Assembly: GCF_005221325.1 (NCBI RefSeq)
Contig: NZ_CP039888.1
Span: forward strand, 1,798,001 to 1,862,000
Source: Agrobacterium tumefaciens
GTDB taxonomy: Bacteria; Pseudomonadota; Alphaproteobacteria; Rhizobiales; Rhizobiaceae
Length of the DNA: 64,000 bases
Direction of reading: 5' to 3'
Part shown: positions 39,615-48,232 of the stretch, piece by piece
Layout: the number at the start of each line of letters is the position of its first letter
How positions within the stretch are numbered: the stretch's first letter is position 1
Position numbers and translations under genes: made by a program
The notes under the pieces: model-generated
Database searches by the model: none
What the model was told of the DNA's origin: nothing
The model's input: the letters and a program-made list of their open reading frames with translations, nothing else

Positions 39615-41080
39615 ATCTTCGATCCTTCCAGCCCCGCCAGTGCAGAGCGCACCTGTTCATGATCGGAAAACGGCAGCGTCACGGAGCCGACGATCTGCCC
39701 TTCTTCGTGCCCCTTGCCCGCAACGATCAGCGTATCGCCATGCGAAAGCATCGACACCGCGTGACGGATCGCCTCTGCCCTGTCGCCGATTTCCAACGCG
39801 CCGGCTGCTGCCGCCATGATCTCGGAACGGATCGTTGCGGCATCTTCCGAACGCGGATTATCATCAGTGACGATGACGATGTCGGAAAGCCGCGTCGCGA
39901 CCTCGCCCATAATCGGACGCTTGCCCTTGTCGCGGTCGCCACCGCAACCGAAAACGGTGATGATGCGGCCGGAGGTGAAAGGCCGGACCGAGGTCAGCAC
40001 GTTTTCCAGCGCATCCGGCTTGTGCGCATAATCCACATAGGCAAGCGCGCCGTTTTTCGTCTGGCCGACAAGTTCCAGACGACCGGCAGCGCCAATCAGC
40101 TTTTCAAGCGCCTTGAGCGCGGTTGCCGCGGCAACGCCGGTGGACATGGCAAGACCCGCGGCAACAAGCGCATTCGCAACCTGGAAATCACCCGCCAGGG
40201 GAATATCGACTTCAAAGATCACGCCGTCATGATGCACTTCGATCATCTGCTTGTGACGGAAATGCTCGACACGCTTCAGCGTTAGATATTGGCCCTTGCG
40301 GCCGACGGTACGCACTTCGAGACCTGCTTCGCGCGCCGCCTGGATTGCCTTGTCCGACCATGGATCGTCGGCGAAGATCACGGCGGGAGCGCCTTTTTCC
40401 ATCAGCGTATCGAACAGCCGCATCTTCGCAGCCATATAGTCTTCGATGGTCGGATGATAGTCCATATGGTCGCGGCCAAGATTGGTGAAGCCGGCGGCGG
40501 AAAGCCTGACGCCATCGAGACGGCGCTGGTCGAGACCGTGGCTGGACGCCTCCATCGCCGCATGTGTGACGCCTTCGGCAGCAAGTTCGGCCAGAAGTGC
40601 GTGCAGCGTCACCGGATCGGGCGTCGTCAGCGCGCCATAATCCTCACGGCCGGGCGCGATGACGCCCGTGGTGCCGATCTGCGCGGCGGCATGGCCGGCA
40701 AAAGCCCAGATTTGCCGCACGAAGGAGGCGACGGATGTCTTGCCCGCGGTGCCGGTGACGGCAACCATGATATCAGGTTGTTTTCCGTAAAAGCGGGAAG
40801 CGGCGAGCGAGAGATAAAGCCGCGGGTCTGGAACGACCAGCACCGGCACGTCGACTTCCACGGCGTGCCCGGAAACAATGGCGACCGCACCTTTGGCAAC
40901 CGCGTCCTTCACATAGGTCGCACCATCAGCCTTGGTGCCCGCAACCGCCACGAACAGACTGCCGGGCGCAGCCTTGCGGCTGTCTGCGGTGATCCCCCCG
41001 ATTTCGATCGCCCCTGTTTCAGACAGGAGCAATTCATTCAATTCCGGAAACGCATTTCCGGATATATCTCGCAAATTCAT
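39611..41080 (-). CDS. murE: UDP-N-acetylmuramoyl-L-alanyl-D-glutamate--2,6-diaminopimelate ligase
   Basis: Adds meso-diaminopimelate to the UDP-MurNAc-dipeptide. The 489-aa protein has [19 protein letters not shown], the ATP loop [33 protein letters not shown] and the DNPR motif in [13 protein letters not shown]. That motif selects diaminopimelate over lysine, so the organism has the Gram-negative m-DAP peptide stem. The start MNLRDISGN at 41080 is preferred; an upstream in-frame ATG at 41137 would run into the ftsI stop. Confidence 0.95.
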   Translation of the reverse strand: MNLRDISGNAFPELNELLLSETGAIEIGGITADSRKAAPGSLFVAVAGTKADGATYVKDAVAKGAVAIVSGHAVEVDVPVLVVPDPRLYLSLAASRFYGKQPDIMVAVTGTAGKTSVASFVRQIWAFAGHAAAQIGTTGVIAPGREDYGALTTPDPVTLHALLAELAAEGVTHAAMEASSHGLDQRRLDGVRLSAAGFTNLGRDHMDYHPTIEDYMAAKMRLFDTLMEKGAPAVIFADDPWSDKAIQAAREAGLEVRTVGRKGQYLTLKRVEHFRHKQMIEVHHDGVIFEVDIPLAGDFQVANALVAAGLAMSTGVAAATALKALEKLIGAAGRLELVGQTKNGALAYVDYAHKPDALENVLTSVRPFTSGRIITVFGCGGDRDKGKRPIMGEVATRLSDIVIVTDDNPRSEDAATIRSEIMAAAAGALEIGDRAEAIRHAVSMLSHGDTLIVAGKGHEEGQIVGSVTLPFSDHEQVRSALAGLEGSKI

Positions 41081-41137
41081 CGACTGTGTCCGTCTTGTCC
41101 CCCCGGCGCGAATCGCCGGAACATCATAAGCTAACAA

Positions 41138-42880
41138 TCAATAAGACACGAGCAAGGCCGAGCCATCCTTGCCGAACTTCGGCTTCACGCCCAGCACCGC
41201 CGCCGTGCGGGTGATGATATCGTGCACCATCGGTGCCGCGGACGTGCCGGCAAGCGCTGCGCCGTTGCCCTTGTCGGTCTTCGGCTCGTCGATAAAGGAC
41301 AGCACCACATATTGCGGGTCGTCCATCGGGAAGGCCGACAGGAAGGCGTTGAAGTTCTTGTCGTGCACGTAACGTCCGTTGACGACCTTGTCGGCCGTGC
41401 CGGTCTTGCCGCCGACGTTGAAACCATCGACGCGCGCGTTGCGGCCGGAACCGTTGACACCATTCCACTCGAACAGGAAACGCATGTCCTTGCTGGCGCC
41501 CGGCTTCAGAACCTGCTTCGCCACCTGATCCGCCTGTTCGCGGGTACGCGGCAGGAATGTCGGCTCGATCAGCTTGCCGCCATTGACGAGCGCGGCACCG
41601 GCAACCGCCGTCTGCAGCGGTGTCGTGGAAACGCCGTGACCGAAGGAAATGGTGATGGAGTTGATCTTCTTCCATTCGCGCGGCTGGGACGGCAACGCCA
41701 CTTCCGGCAGTTCGGTCTGCATGCGGGTCAGGAGGCCAAGCCTTGTGAGGAATTCCTTGTGGCCCTCGGTGCCAACAGTATCGGCGATCTTGGCCGTACC
41801 GATATTCGACGAATACTGGAAGATTTCGGGGACCGAGAGCATCCGGCCCTTGCCGTGGAAATCCTTGATGGTGAAGCCGCCGATGCGGATGGGGTAACGC
41901 GCATCGAACATATCGCCGAGACGGACACGGCCCGAATCGAGACCCATGGCAATCGTGAAGGACTTGAAGGTGGAGCCCATTTCGAACGTGCCGTTCGACA
42001 TGCGGTTGAGCCAGCCTTCTTTCGCGCCTTCGGCCGGGTTGTTCGGATCGTAATCCGGCACCGAGGCCATGGCGAGAACTTCACCGGTATGCACATCCAG
42101 AACCACGGCACCTGCACCGATCGCCTGGAACTTGGCAATCGCCGCGGTCACGACTTCGCGCACGATGGACTGCACACGCAGATCGATCGAGAGCTTCACC
42201 GGCTCCAGCGGCTGATCGCTGGTCATGCCGAGCGCCGTCAGATCGGCAAGGCCCTGGCTGTCAACGTAACGTTCCATGCCGGCAACGCCGCGATTGTCGA
42301 TATTGACGTGACCGACGACATGGGCGGCGGTCGGCCCGCCGGGATAAAAGCGGCGCTTTTCCGGGCGGAACCCGACGCCGGGAATGCCGAGCGCCAGAAT
42401 CTGGCTCTGCTGCTTCGGCGTCAGCTGACGGCGCAGCCACTGGAAGCGCGAATTGGAGGTGAGCTTCTGATAGGTGCCACGCTGGTCAAGGTCCGGCAGG
42501 ACGGTGCGCAGCTTCTCGATGGCCTCATCGATATCGACGATGCGATGTGGCTCGGCAAACAGCGAGACGGTGCGGATATCGGTGGCCAGCACCTCGCCGT
42601 TACGGTCGAGGAGATCGGGGCGCGACGCCATCAACCGGTCTGCGGGCGCGATGCTCGAAACCGTTTCCTGTTCCGCCATGCCATATTGCACCAAACGGCC
42701 ACCGACGACGGCATAAAAGGCAATAAAGCCGAAAATGAGAAGGCCGACGCGGCTTTTCGCCTGGGCGGCGCGTCTTTTGCGGGCGCCCTCAAAAGCCGCA
42801 TGATCCGTATAGACACCGGTGGTGCTGGCGGAAAAGTGAGCCTTGCTCTTCAGAACCATGACGCGGGAGAGAAAAGACAT
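41138..42880 (-). CDS. ftsI: septal transpeptidase FtsI (penicillin-binding protein 3)
   Basis: A class B PBP that crosslinks septal peptidoglycan with FtsW. The 580-aa protein has a basic N-terminus, one transmembrane helix at about 45-62, a pedestal domain (DRLMASRPDLLDRNGEVLAT), and the transpeptidase domain with STFK at 303-306 (nucleophile Ser), SSN at 357-359 and KTGT at 492-495. The start overlaps the ftsL stop by 1 bp. Confidence 0.96.
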   Translation of the reverse strand: MSFLSRVMVLKSKAHFSASTTGVYTDHAAFEGARKRRAAQAKSRVGLLIFGFIAFYAVVGGRLVQYGMAEQETVSSIAPADRLMASRPDLLDRNGEVLATDIRTVSLFAEPHRIVDIDEAIEKLRTVLPDLDQRGTYQKLTSNSRFQWLRRQLTPKQQSQILALGIPGVGFRPEKRRFYPGGPTAAHVVGHVNIDNRGVAGMERYVDSQGLADLTALGMTSDQPLEPVKLSIDLRVQSIVREVVTAAIAKFQAIGAGAVVLDVHTGEVLAMASVPDYDPNNPAEGAKEGWLNRMSNGTFEMGSTFKSFTIAMGLDSGRVRLGDMFDARYPIRIGGFTIKDFHGKGRMLSVPEIFQYSSNIGTAKIADTVGTEGHKEFLTRLGLLTRMQTELPEVALPSQPREWKKINSITISFGHGVSTTPLQTAVAGAALVNGGKLIEPTFLPRTREQADQVAKQVLKPGASKDMRFLFEWNGVNGSGRNARVDGFNVGGKTGTADKVVNGRYVHDKNFNAFLSAFPMDDPQYVVLSFIDEPKTDKGNGAALAGTSAAPMVHDIITRTAAVLGVKPKFGKDGSALLVSY

Positions 42881-43440
42881 CAGCGGTTCACCGATCCTGT
42901 TATGGTTTCATCCATCTCGCCGGTTTCATCGCCAGCGGTGGCGGAAGCGACCGGTACAGGCGCCGGCGCCGGACGTGAAACGCGTGCGCGGGGCGTGGGC
43001 ACCGGAACACCGTTCACGGCGATCTGACCGGCGGGCGGCGATTTGGGCTTCGAGGCACCACCCAGCGTAGCGCCCGGCTTGGAACCGTTGACGGCGGCGG
43101 CGATGACATCCTCGACGCTCATGCCCTCAGGTTCGGGCGGCTGCGGCAATTGCGAACGCAGCATGGGCAGTTCGCGCGGCTGCGCCAGTTGCGTCGGCAG
43201 CGTCGGCGAAAGGCCAAGCTCAGTCTGATAGGCGTTGACGAGGCGGTGCAGGCGGTTCGGCTGCGTCAGAAGCGCCCAGTCGGCCCTCAAAAGATCGATC
43301 GTATCCTTTTCAAGCTTGATCTCGGCCTCGAGCTTGCGGACCTCCTCAAGCTTCAGATCGGTCTTGTGCTTGATCGAATAGGTGACGACCGCCGCAGCGA
43401 CCATCACACCCATCAAGACGACATCGAAAGTGCGCAGCAT
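42880..43440 (-). CDS. ftsL: cell division protein FtsL
   Basis: A bitopic divisome protein acting with FtsB and FtsQ to activate FtsW-FtsI. The 186-aa product starts MLRTFDVVLMGVMVAAAVVT with a transmembrane helix, then a coiled coil (TDLKLEEVRKLEAEIKLEKD and DLLRADWALLTQPNRLHRLV). A long Pro/Ala-rich C-terminal tail follows that is absent from E. coli FtsL but common in Rhizobiales. The ATG at 43440 is one base from the rsmH stop; the frame runs further upstream inside rsmH, but that part is not FtsL. Confidence 0.9.
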   Translation of the reverse strand: MLRTFDVVLMGVMVAAAVVTYSIKHKTDLKLEEVRKLEAEIKLEKDTIDLLRADWALLTQPNRLHRLVNAYQTELGLSPTLPTQLAQPRELPMLRSQLPQPPEPEGMSVEDVIAAAVNGSKPGATLGGASKPKSPPAGQIAVNGVPVPTPRARVSRPAPAPVPVASATAGDETGEMDETITGSVNR

Positions 43441-43441
43441 A

Positions 43442-44467
43442 TCAGCCTCCCATCTTTTCAAGGCTGGCGAGATCGGGAAGCTCGAAGATCGAGAAATCCG
43501 CCGCCCGCGCCGATGCGGTGGTGCGCAGGCCGGCGCGCAACTTGGCGGAACGGGCACGCGGATTAAGCTCCGCCTCTTCCTCGCTGGCAGCGATCATGGG
43601 CTTGCCGATAGCATCGAAAATGGCGGGCTTGTCCTCCACCATCGGCAGATGCCGGGAACCGGCGGCCTTGCCCGAACGGTCGGAGAAGAATTTCTTGACG
43701 ATACGGTCTTCCAGCGAATGGAAGGTGACGACGACCAGCCGGCCGCCGGGTTTCAAAACCTGCTCGGCGGCAAACAGGGCCTGCGCCAGCTCGCCCAGCT
43801 CGTCATTGACGAAAACACGCAGCGCCTGGAACACCCGCGTTGCCGGGTGAATCTTGTCCTTCGCCTTGCGCGGCGTAACGATTTCGATGAGACCAGCCAG
43901 ATCGCGGGTGGTTCGGAAGGGCTCTTCCGCCCTCTTCTTCTCGATGGCGCGGGCAATGCGACCCGGCTGTTTTTCTTCACCGAGAAAACCAAAGATGCGA
44001 ATGAGATCACCAACCTTCGCGCGGTTGACGACATCGGCCGCCGAAACACCGGAAGCGGACATGCGCATATCGAGGGGGCCGTTCTTCTGGAAGGAAAAAC
44101 CGCGCTCGGCCTCGTCGATCTGCATGGAGGAAACGCCGATATCGAGAACGACGCCATCAAGCCCACCCTCGGGAGCGTGCCTGGCCAGATCGGAAAATTG
44201 CGACTGGATGAGGCTCAACCGGCCGCCATTGGCGGCAACCATGGCCTGGCCGCCTGCGATCGCGGTTGGATCGCGATCGAGCGCGATGACATCGGCGCCC
44301 TGGTCGAGAATCGCCTGGGTATAACCGCCGGCGCCAAAGGTGCCGTCGAGAATGATCTTGCCGGGTGCAGGTTCCAGCGCGGCAATGACTTCGCGAAGCA
44401 GGACCGGGATGTGACGCTGAGGTCCGCCATCGGCATCAGAAGATCGCCCGCCAGAATTCGCCGCCAT
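43442..44467 (-). CDS. rsmH: 16S rRNA (cytosine-1402-N4)-methyltransferase
   Basis: Methylates C1402 of 16S rRNA. The 341-aa protein (also called MraW) has [18 protein letters not shown] at the start, the SAM loop [45 protein letters not shown] and [13 protein letters not shown]. The start [15 protein letters not shown] at 44467 leaves a 14-bp gap after mraZ; the frame stays open far upstream, but that region overlaps mraZ and is not MraW-like. Confidence 0.94.
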   Translation of the reverse strand: MAANSGGRSSDADGGPQRHIPVLLREVIAALEPAPGKIILDGTFGAGGYTQAILDQGADVIALDRDPTAIAGGQAMVAANGGRLSLIQSQFSDLARHAPEGGLDGVVLDIGVSSMQIDEAERGFSFQKNGPLDMRMSASGVSAADVVNRAKVGDLIRIFGFLGEEKQPGRIARAIEKKRAEEPFRTTRDLAGLIEIVTPRKAKDKIHPATRVFQALRVFVNDELGELAQALFAAEQVLKPGGRLVVVTFHSLEDRIVKKFFSDRSGKAAGSRHLPMVEDKPAIFDAIGKPMIAASEEEAELNPRARSAKLRAGLRTTASARAADFSIFELPDLASLEKMGG

Positions 44468-44481
44468 TCCGTGTCCCCGTC

Positions 44482-44922
44482 CTATGCGGGGCGAGCAGCC
44501 GAAAAACCGCGCCCCGCTCTTGCTTCCGCCTGCGCCGCCAGAAACGCATTCGGTTGCCAAAGCTGAAAATGATCCGCTCGTCCAACGAAGGTGACATCGG
44601 TGGATATGCCGGTGAATTCCCGCACAAAATCCGTCACCATCAACCGACCTTCCTGGTCGAGCTTCATGAAAACGCCGCCGCCGTGAACCAGCAGCGACAT
44701 CGCGTTCGCCTCTGGCGAGAAAGCATCCATGGACGCTATCTGCCGCTCGTAGCGCTCCAGCAGATCCGGACCGCCGACGCTGATTGCCGGAAAGGCGAAA
44801 TCCTGAAGACAATAAAGCTCCTGAATGTCGCGCTTCGCCAGCACCGAACGAAACGGAGACGGAACCGAAACGCGCCCCTTGGCGTCGATCCTGTTCGTCA
44901 CGTTCGATAAAAAGCGGTCCAT
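44482..44922 (-). CDS. mraZ: transcriptional regulator MraZ
   Basis: The first gene of the dcw cluster; in E. coli it represses its own operon by binding direct TGGGN repeats upstream. The 146-aa protein has two SpoVT/AbrB-like repeats: [20 protein letters not shown] with [20 protein letters not shown], and [20 protein letters not shown]. The upstream region contains four such repeats, so autoregulation is well supported here. Confidence 0.94.
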   Translation of the reverse strand: MDRFLSNVTNRIDAKGRVSVPSPFRSVLAKRDIQELYCLQDFAFPAISVGGPDLLERYERQIASMDAFSPEANAMSLLVHGGGVFMKLDQEGRLMVTDFVREFTGISTDVTFVGRADHFQLWQPNAFLAAQAEARAGRGFSAARPA

Positions 44923-45098
44923 TACTCAACTCGCCAAAACCGCATTCCGCGAAGCGAACCATCCACTTCACAGACGACACCGGTACGCACGACACATCGC
45001 CAAGCGCCAGGGCGACATGCCCTGCAGCAGCCCCTCGTAGGCTCCTCACTCGTTTCAGCGATTGCGGGTCAAAAACACGACCCAATGTGGTGTGCATT

Positions 45099-45133
45099 TG
45101 GGATATCATGGGACACTATGGGCGTCAATGGGA
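45099..45133 (-). promoter_or_regulatory. MraZ operator: four TGGGN repeats overlapping a promoter
   Basis: TGGGA at 45099, TGGGA at 45109, TGGGC at 45119 and TGGGA at 45129 recur at exactly 10 bp, that is 5-nt repeats with 5-nt spacers as described for E. coli MraZ. They read on the plus strand, opposite to the operon. On the operon strand a -35-like TTGACG (45123-45128) and a weak -10-like TATCCC (45100-45105) are 17 bp apart, so the repeats lie across the promoter. Confidence 0.85.
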
Positions 45134-45178
45134 TGAAGCCGGCACGATACCGACTTCGCATCGGAAATTCATAAGCCG

Positions 45179-45202
45179 TTAAGTTTAACGAATGGTTTAC
45201 TT
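45179..45202 (-). promoter_or_regulatory. shared 24-bp element upstream of mraZ (CtrA-like)
   Basis: Starts TTAAGTTTAACG and holds TTAA-N7-TTTAC at 45185-45200. It lies 50-75 bp upstream of the candidate -35 of the mraZ promoter and matches 28144-28167 at 21 of 24 positions. Confidence 0.6.
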
Positions 45203-45332
45203 CATCCGCTGGGACGTTTTTTCCCGGCACGCGCAAGCGCGGTGAAATCACCGTTTTTCTTTTGAAAACAAGGAAATGGTTTTTAGGGAGGCCTCCGCGA
45301 TTGATCCAACCGCAAAGGCCACAGGCCGGACG

Positions 45333-46334
45333 TCACTTTACCGCAATGACGACCTTCCCCTTTGCACGGCCCGTCTGGACATGGTCCAGTGCCTCGTTGG
45401 TCTTCTCGAACGGAAAGACCCGGTCCACCACGGGGCGTATATCGCCCGCCTCGATCAACGAGGTAATCTTTTCGAGCTGGCCGCCATTCGCGGTCATGAA
45501 GAGGAAAGAATAGCTGACCCCCAGCCGCTTCGATTTTCTCCTGATGCCGGAACTTAGCAGGCGCATGACCTGTCGAAGCGGCCAACCTAAGCCATTCTGC
45601 CGCGCGAAATCCGGATCTGGTGGGCCGGAAATCGAAATCAGCTTCCCGCCAGGCTTCAGCACCGCAAGGGATTTTTCCAGCGTGTCCTTTCCGAGGCTGT
45701 TCAGCACCACGTCATAGCCCCGCAGCACTTTTTCGAAGTCATCCTTCTTGTAATCAACCACACTGTCTGCACCGAGACTTTTCACGAGATCAATATTTCC
45801 CGTGCTCGTGGTTGTGGCCACATATGCTCCGAGATGTTTGGCAAGCTGGATCGCGACAGTGCCCACGCCGCCCGAGCCGGCATGGATCAAGACCTTCTGT
45901 CCCTTTTGCAGGTTGGCTCGCTCGACAAGCACCTGCCATGCTGTCAGGGCGACGAGCGGTATGGATGCCGCCTCTTCCATGGTCAGATTGTTCGGCTTCA
46001 ACGCCACGTCGGCCTCGTCTATGGCGATGTACTCGGCAAATGTCCCGATCCGCCCCTGAGCCGGGCGTGCATAGACCTCATCACCGGGCTTGAATTTGCG
46101 GACATTCGCGCCGACCCGAACCACGACGCCCGCGACATCGTTGCCCAGCACCAGCGGAAGGCGGTATGGCAGGATGAGCTTGAACTCACCGTCCCTGATT
46201 TTATTGTCCAGAACATTCACGCTGGCGGCATGAATTTCGACCATGACATCGTTGTCGCGCAATTCCGGTTCGGGGCTATCGCCGAACCGGAGGGGACCGC
46301 CTTTGGCGTAGCGATCGATCAGGAATGATTTCAT
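45333..46334 (-). CDS. NADP-dependent alcohol dehydrogenase / quinone oxidoreductase family (MDR)
   Basis: The 333-aa protein is a zinc-free medium-chain dehydrogenase/reductase. It shows DVMVEIHAASVNVLDNKIRDG, LVLGNDVAGVVVRVG, the nucleotide loop VLIHAGSGGVGTVAIQLAKHL, and KSLGADSVVDYKKDDFEK. Such enzymes reduce quinones or alkenals with NADPH. The start MKSFLIDRYAKGG at 46334 is right for the family; the frame upstream is open but unlike protein. It follows the SDR gene by 58 bp and may share its promoter and HxlR control. Confidence 0.88.
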   Translation of the reverse strand: MKSFLIDRYAKGGPLRFGDSPEPELRDNDVMVEIHAASVNVLDNKIRDGEFKLILPYRLPLVLGNDVAGVVVRVGANVRKFKPGDEVYARPAQGRIGTFAEYIAIDEADVALKPNNLTMEEAASIPLVALTAWQVLVERANLQKGQKVLIHAGSGGVGTVAIQLAKHLGAYVATTTSTGNIDLVKSLGADSVVDYKKDDFEKVLRGYDVVLNSLGKDTLEKSLAVLKPGGKLISISGPPDPDFARQNGLGWPLRQVMRLLSSGIRRKSKRLGVSYSFLFMTANGGQLEKITSLIEAGDIRPVVDRVFPFEKTNEALDHVQTGRAKGKVVIAVK

Positions 46335-46392
46335 CGGACTGACTTTCGTTTCTGTGGTGAGCCGGCAGCACCGGCACTGCGATGATGAAAAC

Positions 46393-47208
46393 TCAATCGG
46401 GCAGCCTGTTGAACTTCCGAAGGTTCTTGTCGACGACGGACTCGGGCAGAAAGCGGCGGATAAAGCGGACCTGCCCCGCAGCTTTTCCGGCAGTATAACG
46501 CCTTTTGGGCGATGTCGCGTTGGCGGCCTTGAGGACGGCCTTAGCAACCACTTCGGGTGCATCACCTTTTTCAACGATCTCGCGCATGAATTTTTCCGCA
46601 TCGGTGCGAACAGTATCGTAAACGGCAAGCGGCCGGTCCGGTCGCGTGAGGTTCTCTTCGAAAGACGTTCGGGTTACACCGGGTTCGACAAGCACGATGC
46701 GGATACCCTGCGTTCGCACCTCGTGGTCAAGGGATTCCGAATAGCCTTCGATGGCATGCTTGGTAGCTGCGTAAAGCGCATTATAGGGAGCGGGAATCAG
46801 CCCGAGTATGGAGCTGAGATTGACGATCCGGCCTCGACGCTGCCGTCTCATGACGGGCAGGACCGCATTTGTCATTCTTATGACGCCGAATACGTTGACG
46901 TCGAACACGGCCTTCGCCTGTTCCGTCGAGGATTCCTCAGCGCCGCCAAGCAGTCCGATCCCGGCATTATTGACGAGAAGATCGATCCGCCCTGCGCGGC
47001 TCAGAACCTCGTCGACGGCGCGCTGCACGGATGCATCGTCGCTAACGTCGCAGATCAGCATCGTGATCCCATCCGCCGTATCGGGCATCGGCTTCCGGCT
47101 CGTGCCGAAGACACGGTAGCCATCACGCCGCAGCGCCTGCGCCGTCACCAGACCTATGCCCGAGGATGCGCCCGTGACCAGGGCGATGCCGCGTTCTTTA
47201 TCACTCAT
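46393..47208 (-). CDS. SDR family NAD(P)-dependent oxidoreductase
   Basis: The 271-aa short-chain dehydrogenase has the coenzyme loop ALVTGASSGIGLVTAQALRR, NNAGIGLLGG, a catalytic Ser in IVNLSSILGLIPAPYNALYA with the YxxxK motif in YAATKHA, and PGVTRTSFEENL. The substrate is unknown. It is divergent from an HxlR regulator across 89 bp, and an ADH gene follows, which suggests a small detoxification unit for a reactive carbonyl or quinone (inference). Confidence 0.9.
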   Translation of the reverse strand: MSDKERGIALVTGASSGIGLVTAQALRRDGYRVFGTSRKPMPDTADGITMLICDVSDDASVQRAVDEVLSRAGRIDLLVNNAGIGLLGGAEESSTEQAKAVFDVNVFGVIRMTNAVLPVMRRQRRGRIVNLSSILGLIPAPYNALYAATKHAIEGYSESLDHEVRTQGIRIVLVEPGVTRTSFEENLTRPDRPLAVYDTVRTDAEKFMREIVEKGDAPEVVAKAVLKAANATSPKRRYTAGKAAGQVRFIRRFLPESVVDKNLRKFNRLPD

Positions 47209-47252
47209 TTTCTTCCGCTTTCATTTTATCGTGGAACATTGATGAGCAATCA

Positions 47253-47286
47253 GTTACTATCAAATCAGTATCAAGTCACTACTAAA
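47253..47286. promoter_or_regulatory. candidate HxlR operator between the SDR and regulator genes
   Basis: GTTACT (47253-47258) and AGTATC (47267-47272) form an imperfect palindrome with the core TACT-N8-AGTA, similar in form to the site of the HxlR-family regulator YodB (TACT-N6-AGTA). Further CACTACT-type words follow to 47283. It lies about 30 bp before the regulator start. Confidence 0.5.
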
Positions 47287-47297
47287 AAGATATCGAC

Positions 47298-47729
47298 ATG
47301 AAAAAACTTTCTGACCAACCCTGCCTGATTGCCCGCAGCCTGGCGATTGTGGGGGACGCATGGAGCATGCTGATCATGCGCGACGCCCATGCGGGACTGA
47401 CCCGTTTCGATGATTTTCGCAAAAGCCTCGGGATCGCACCGACGATGCTGACGGGGCGGCTTTCATCGCTGACGGAAGAGGGACTGCTGGTAAAACGCCG
47501 TTATTCCGAGCGTCCGCCACGAGACGAATACGTGCTGACGGAAGCTGGCCGCGACTTTTTGCCAGTGCTGTTTGCGATCGGCGCCTGGGGGCGCAAACAT
47601 CGTGGCGGCGGCGAGGTGACCCGGTTCTTCGACGCCGAGACCGGAACGGAGATCGATGCCGTCACCATCGACAGTGCGACCGGCGCGCCGGTCGGAACCC
47701 GCCCTATTCGTGTCGCGATGCCTCAATGA
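47298..47729 (+). CDS. HxlR family transcriptional regulator
   Basis: The 143-aa winged-helix protein has CLIARSLAIVGDAWSMLIMRD, with the conserved Cys near the N-terminus that many redox- or electrophile-sensing HxlR proteins use, then FDDFRKSLGIAPTMLTGRLS and LVKRRYSERPPRDEYVLTEAG. It has a C-terminal extension of about 30 residues after the core. It is divergent from the SDR-ADH pair and probably represses it in response to an electrophile. Confidence 0.9.
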   Translation: MKKLSDQPCLIARSLAIVGDAWSMLIMRDAHAGLTRFDDFRKSLGIAPTMLTGRLSSLTEEGLLVKRRYSERPPRDEYVLTEAGRDFLPVLFAIGAWGRKHRGGGEVTRFFDAETGTEIDAVTIDSATGAPVGTRPIRVAMPQ

Positions 47730-47777
47730 TTCGCCCGCGAGAGGCGAAAGATGCGGCACCGCGCGGGCAGGAAATTC

Positions 47778-48177
47778 GCCAGTTGGCCTGTAAGCCGGGT
47801 TCTGTATGGCCCCGGTTTGACCCGGAACGTGGCAGCCATTCATCTGGGACGGCATTTGCATGCCGCCTCTCGCAACCCACCCGGATGACGGGCCCGGAAA
47901 CCGGCTGTGAACGGGCTTTCGCCCGCCCCGTGTCATCCCTATTCGGTCTTGCTCCCGGTGGGGTTTACCTTGCCACCACTGTCACCAGCGGCGCGGTGGG
48001 CTCTTACCCCACCCTTTCACCCTTACCATGCAAAGCATGGCGGTTTGCTCTCTGTGGCACTTTCCCTGGGGTCGCCCCCGCCGGACGTTATCCGGCACCG
48101 TATTTCCGTGGAGCCCGGACTTTCCTCACCTTACCGTCTTTCGACATTGGTAAAGCGCGGCTGCCCGGCCAACTGGC
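47778..48177 (-). ncRNA. rnpB: RNase P RNA (type A)
   Basis: Catalytic RNA of RNase P, which matures tRNA 5' ends. On the minus strand the 5' end reads GCCAGTTGGCCGGGCAGCCG and the 3' end GGCTTACAGGCCAACTGGC; these form the P1 helix perfectly (GCCAGTTGGCC with GGCCAACTGGC). Inside are the universal GAGGAAAGTCCGGGCTCC (near 48103-48126) and ACAGAACCCGGCTTA near the 3' end. The length of about 400 nt is normal for alphaproteobacteria. Ends are placed at P1 and may be off by a few bases. Confidence 0.95.
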
Positions 48178-48232
48178 ATGGGCTGCATAACCATGTTCTG
48201 GAGTGAAAGCCACCGAAAAGCGACGGCAAAGA

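Larger units (their letters stand above)
44923..45332. promoter_or_regulatory. 410-bp region upstream of mraZ
   Basis: It holds the MraZ operator, a candidate promoter and the 24-bp shared element described separately, plus a leader of about 170 nt before the mraZ start. The section 45203-45332, toward the end of the ADH gene, contains a T-run GTTTTTTCCC near 45215 and nothing I can assign as a gene. Confidence 0.6.

Noticed and set aside
41222..43027. Plus-strand frame of about 600 codons opposite ftsI and ftsL
   Set aside because: The true proteins on the minus strand have full PBP motifs, and the opposite frame has none.
47726..48190. Protein-coding frame across 47726-48190
   Set aside because: The DNA is the RNase P RNA gene, with P1 helix ends and conserved core, so the frame is not a gene.
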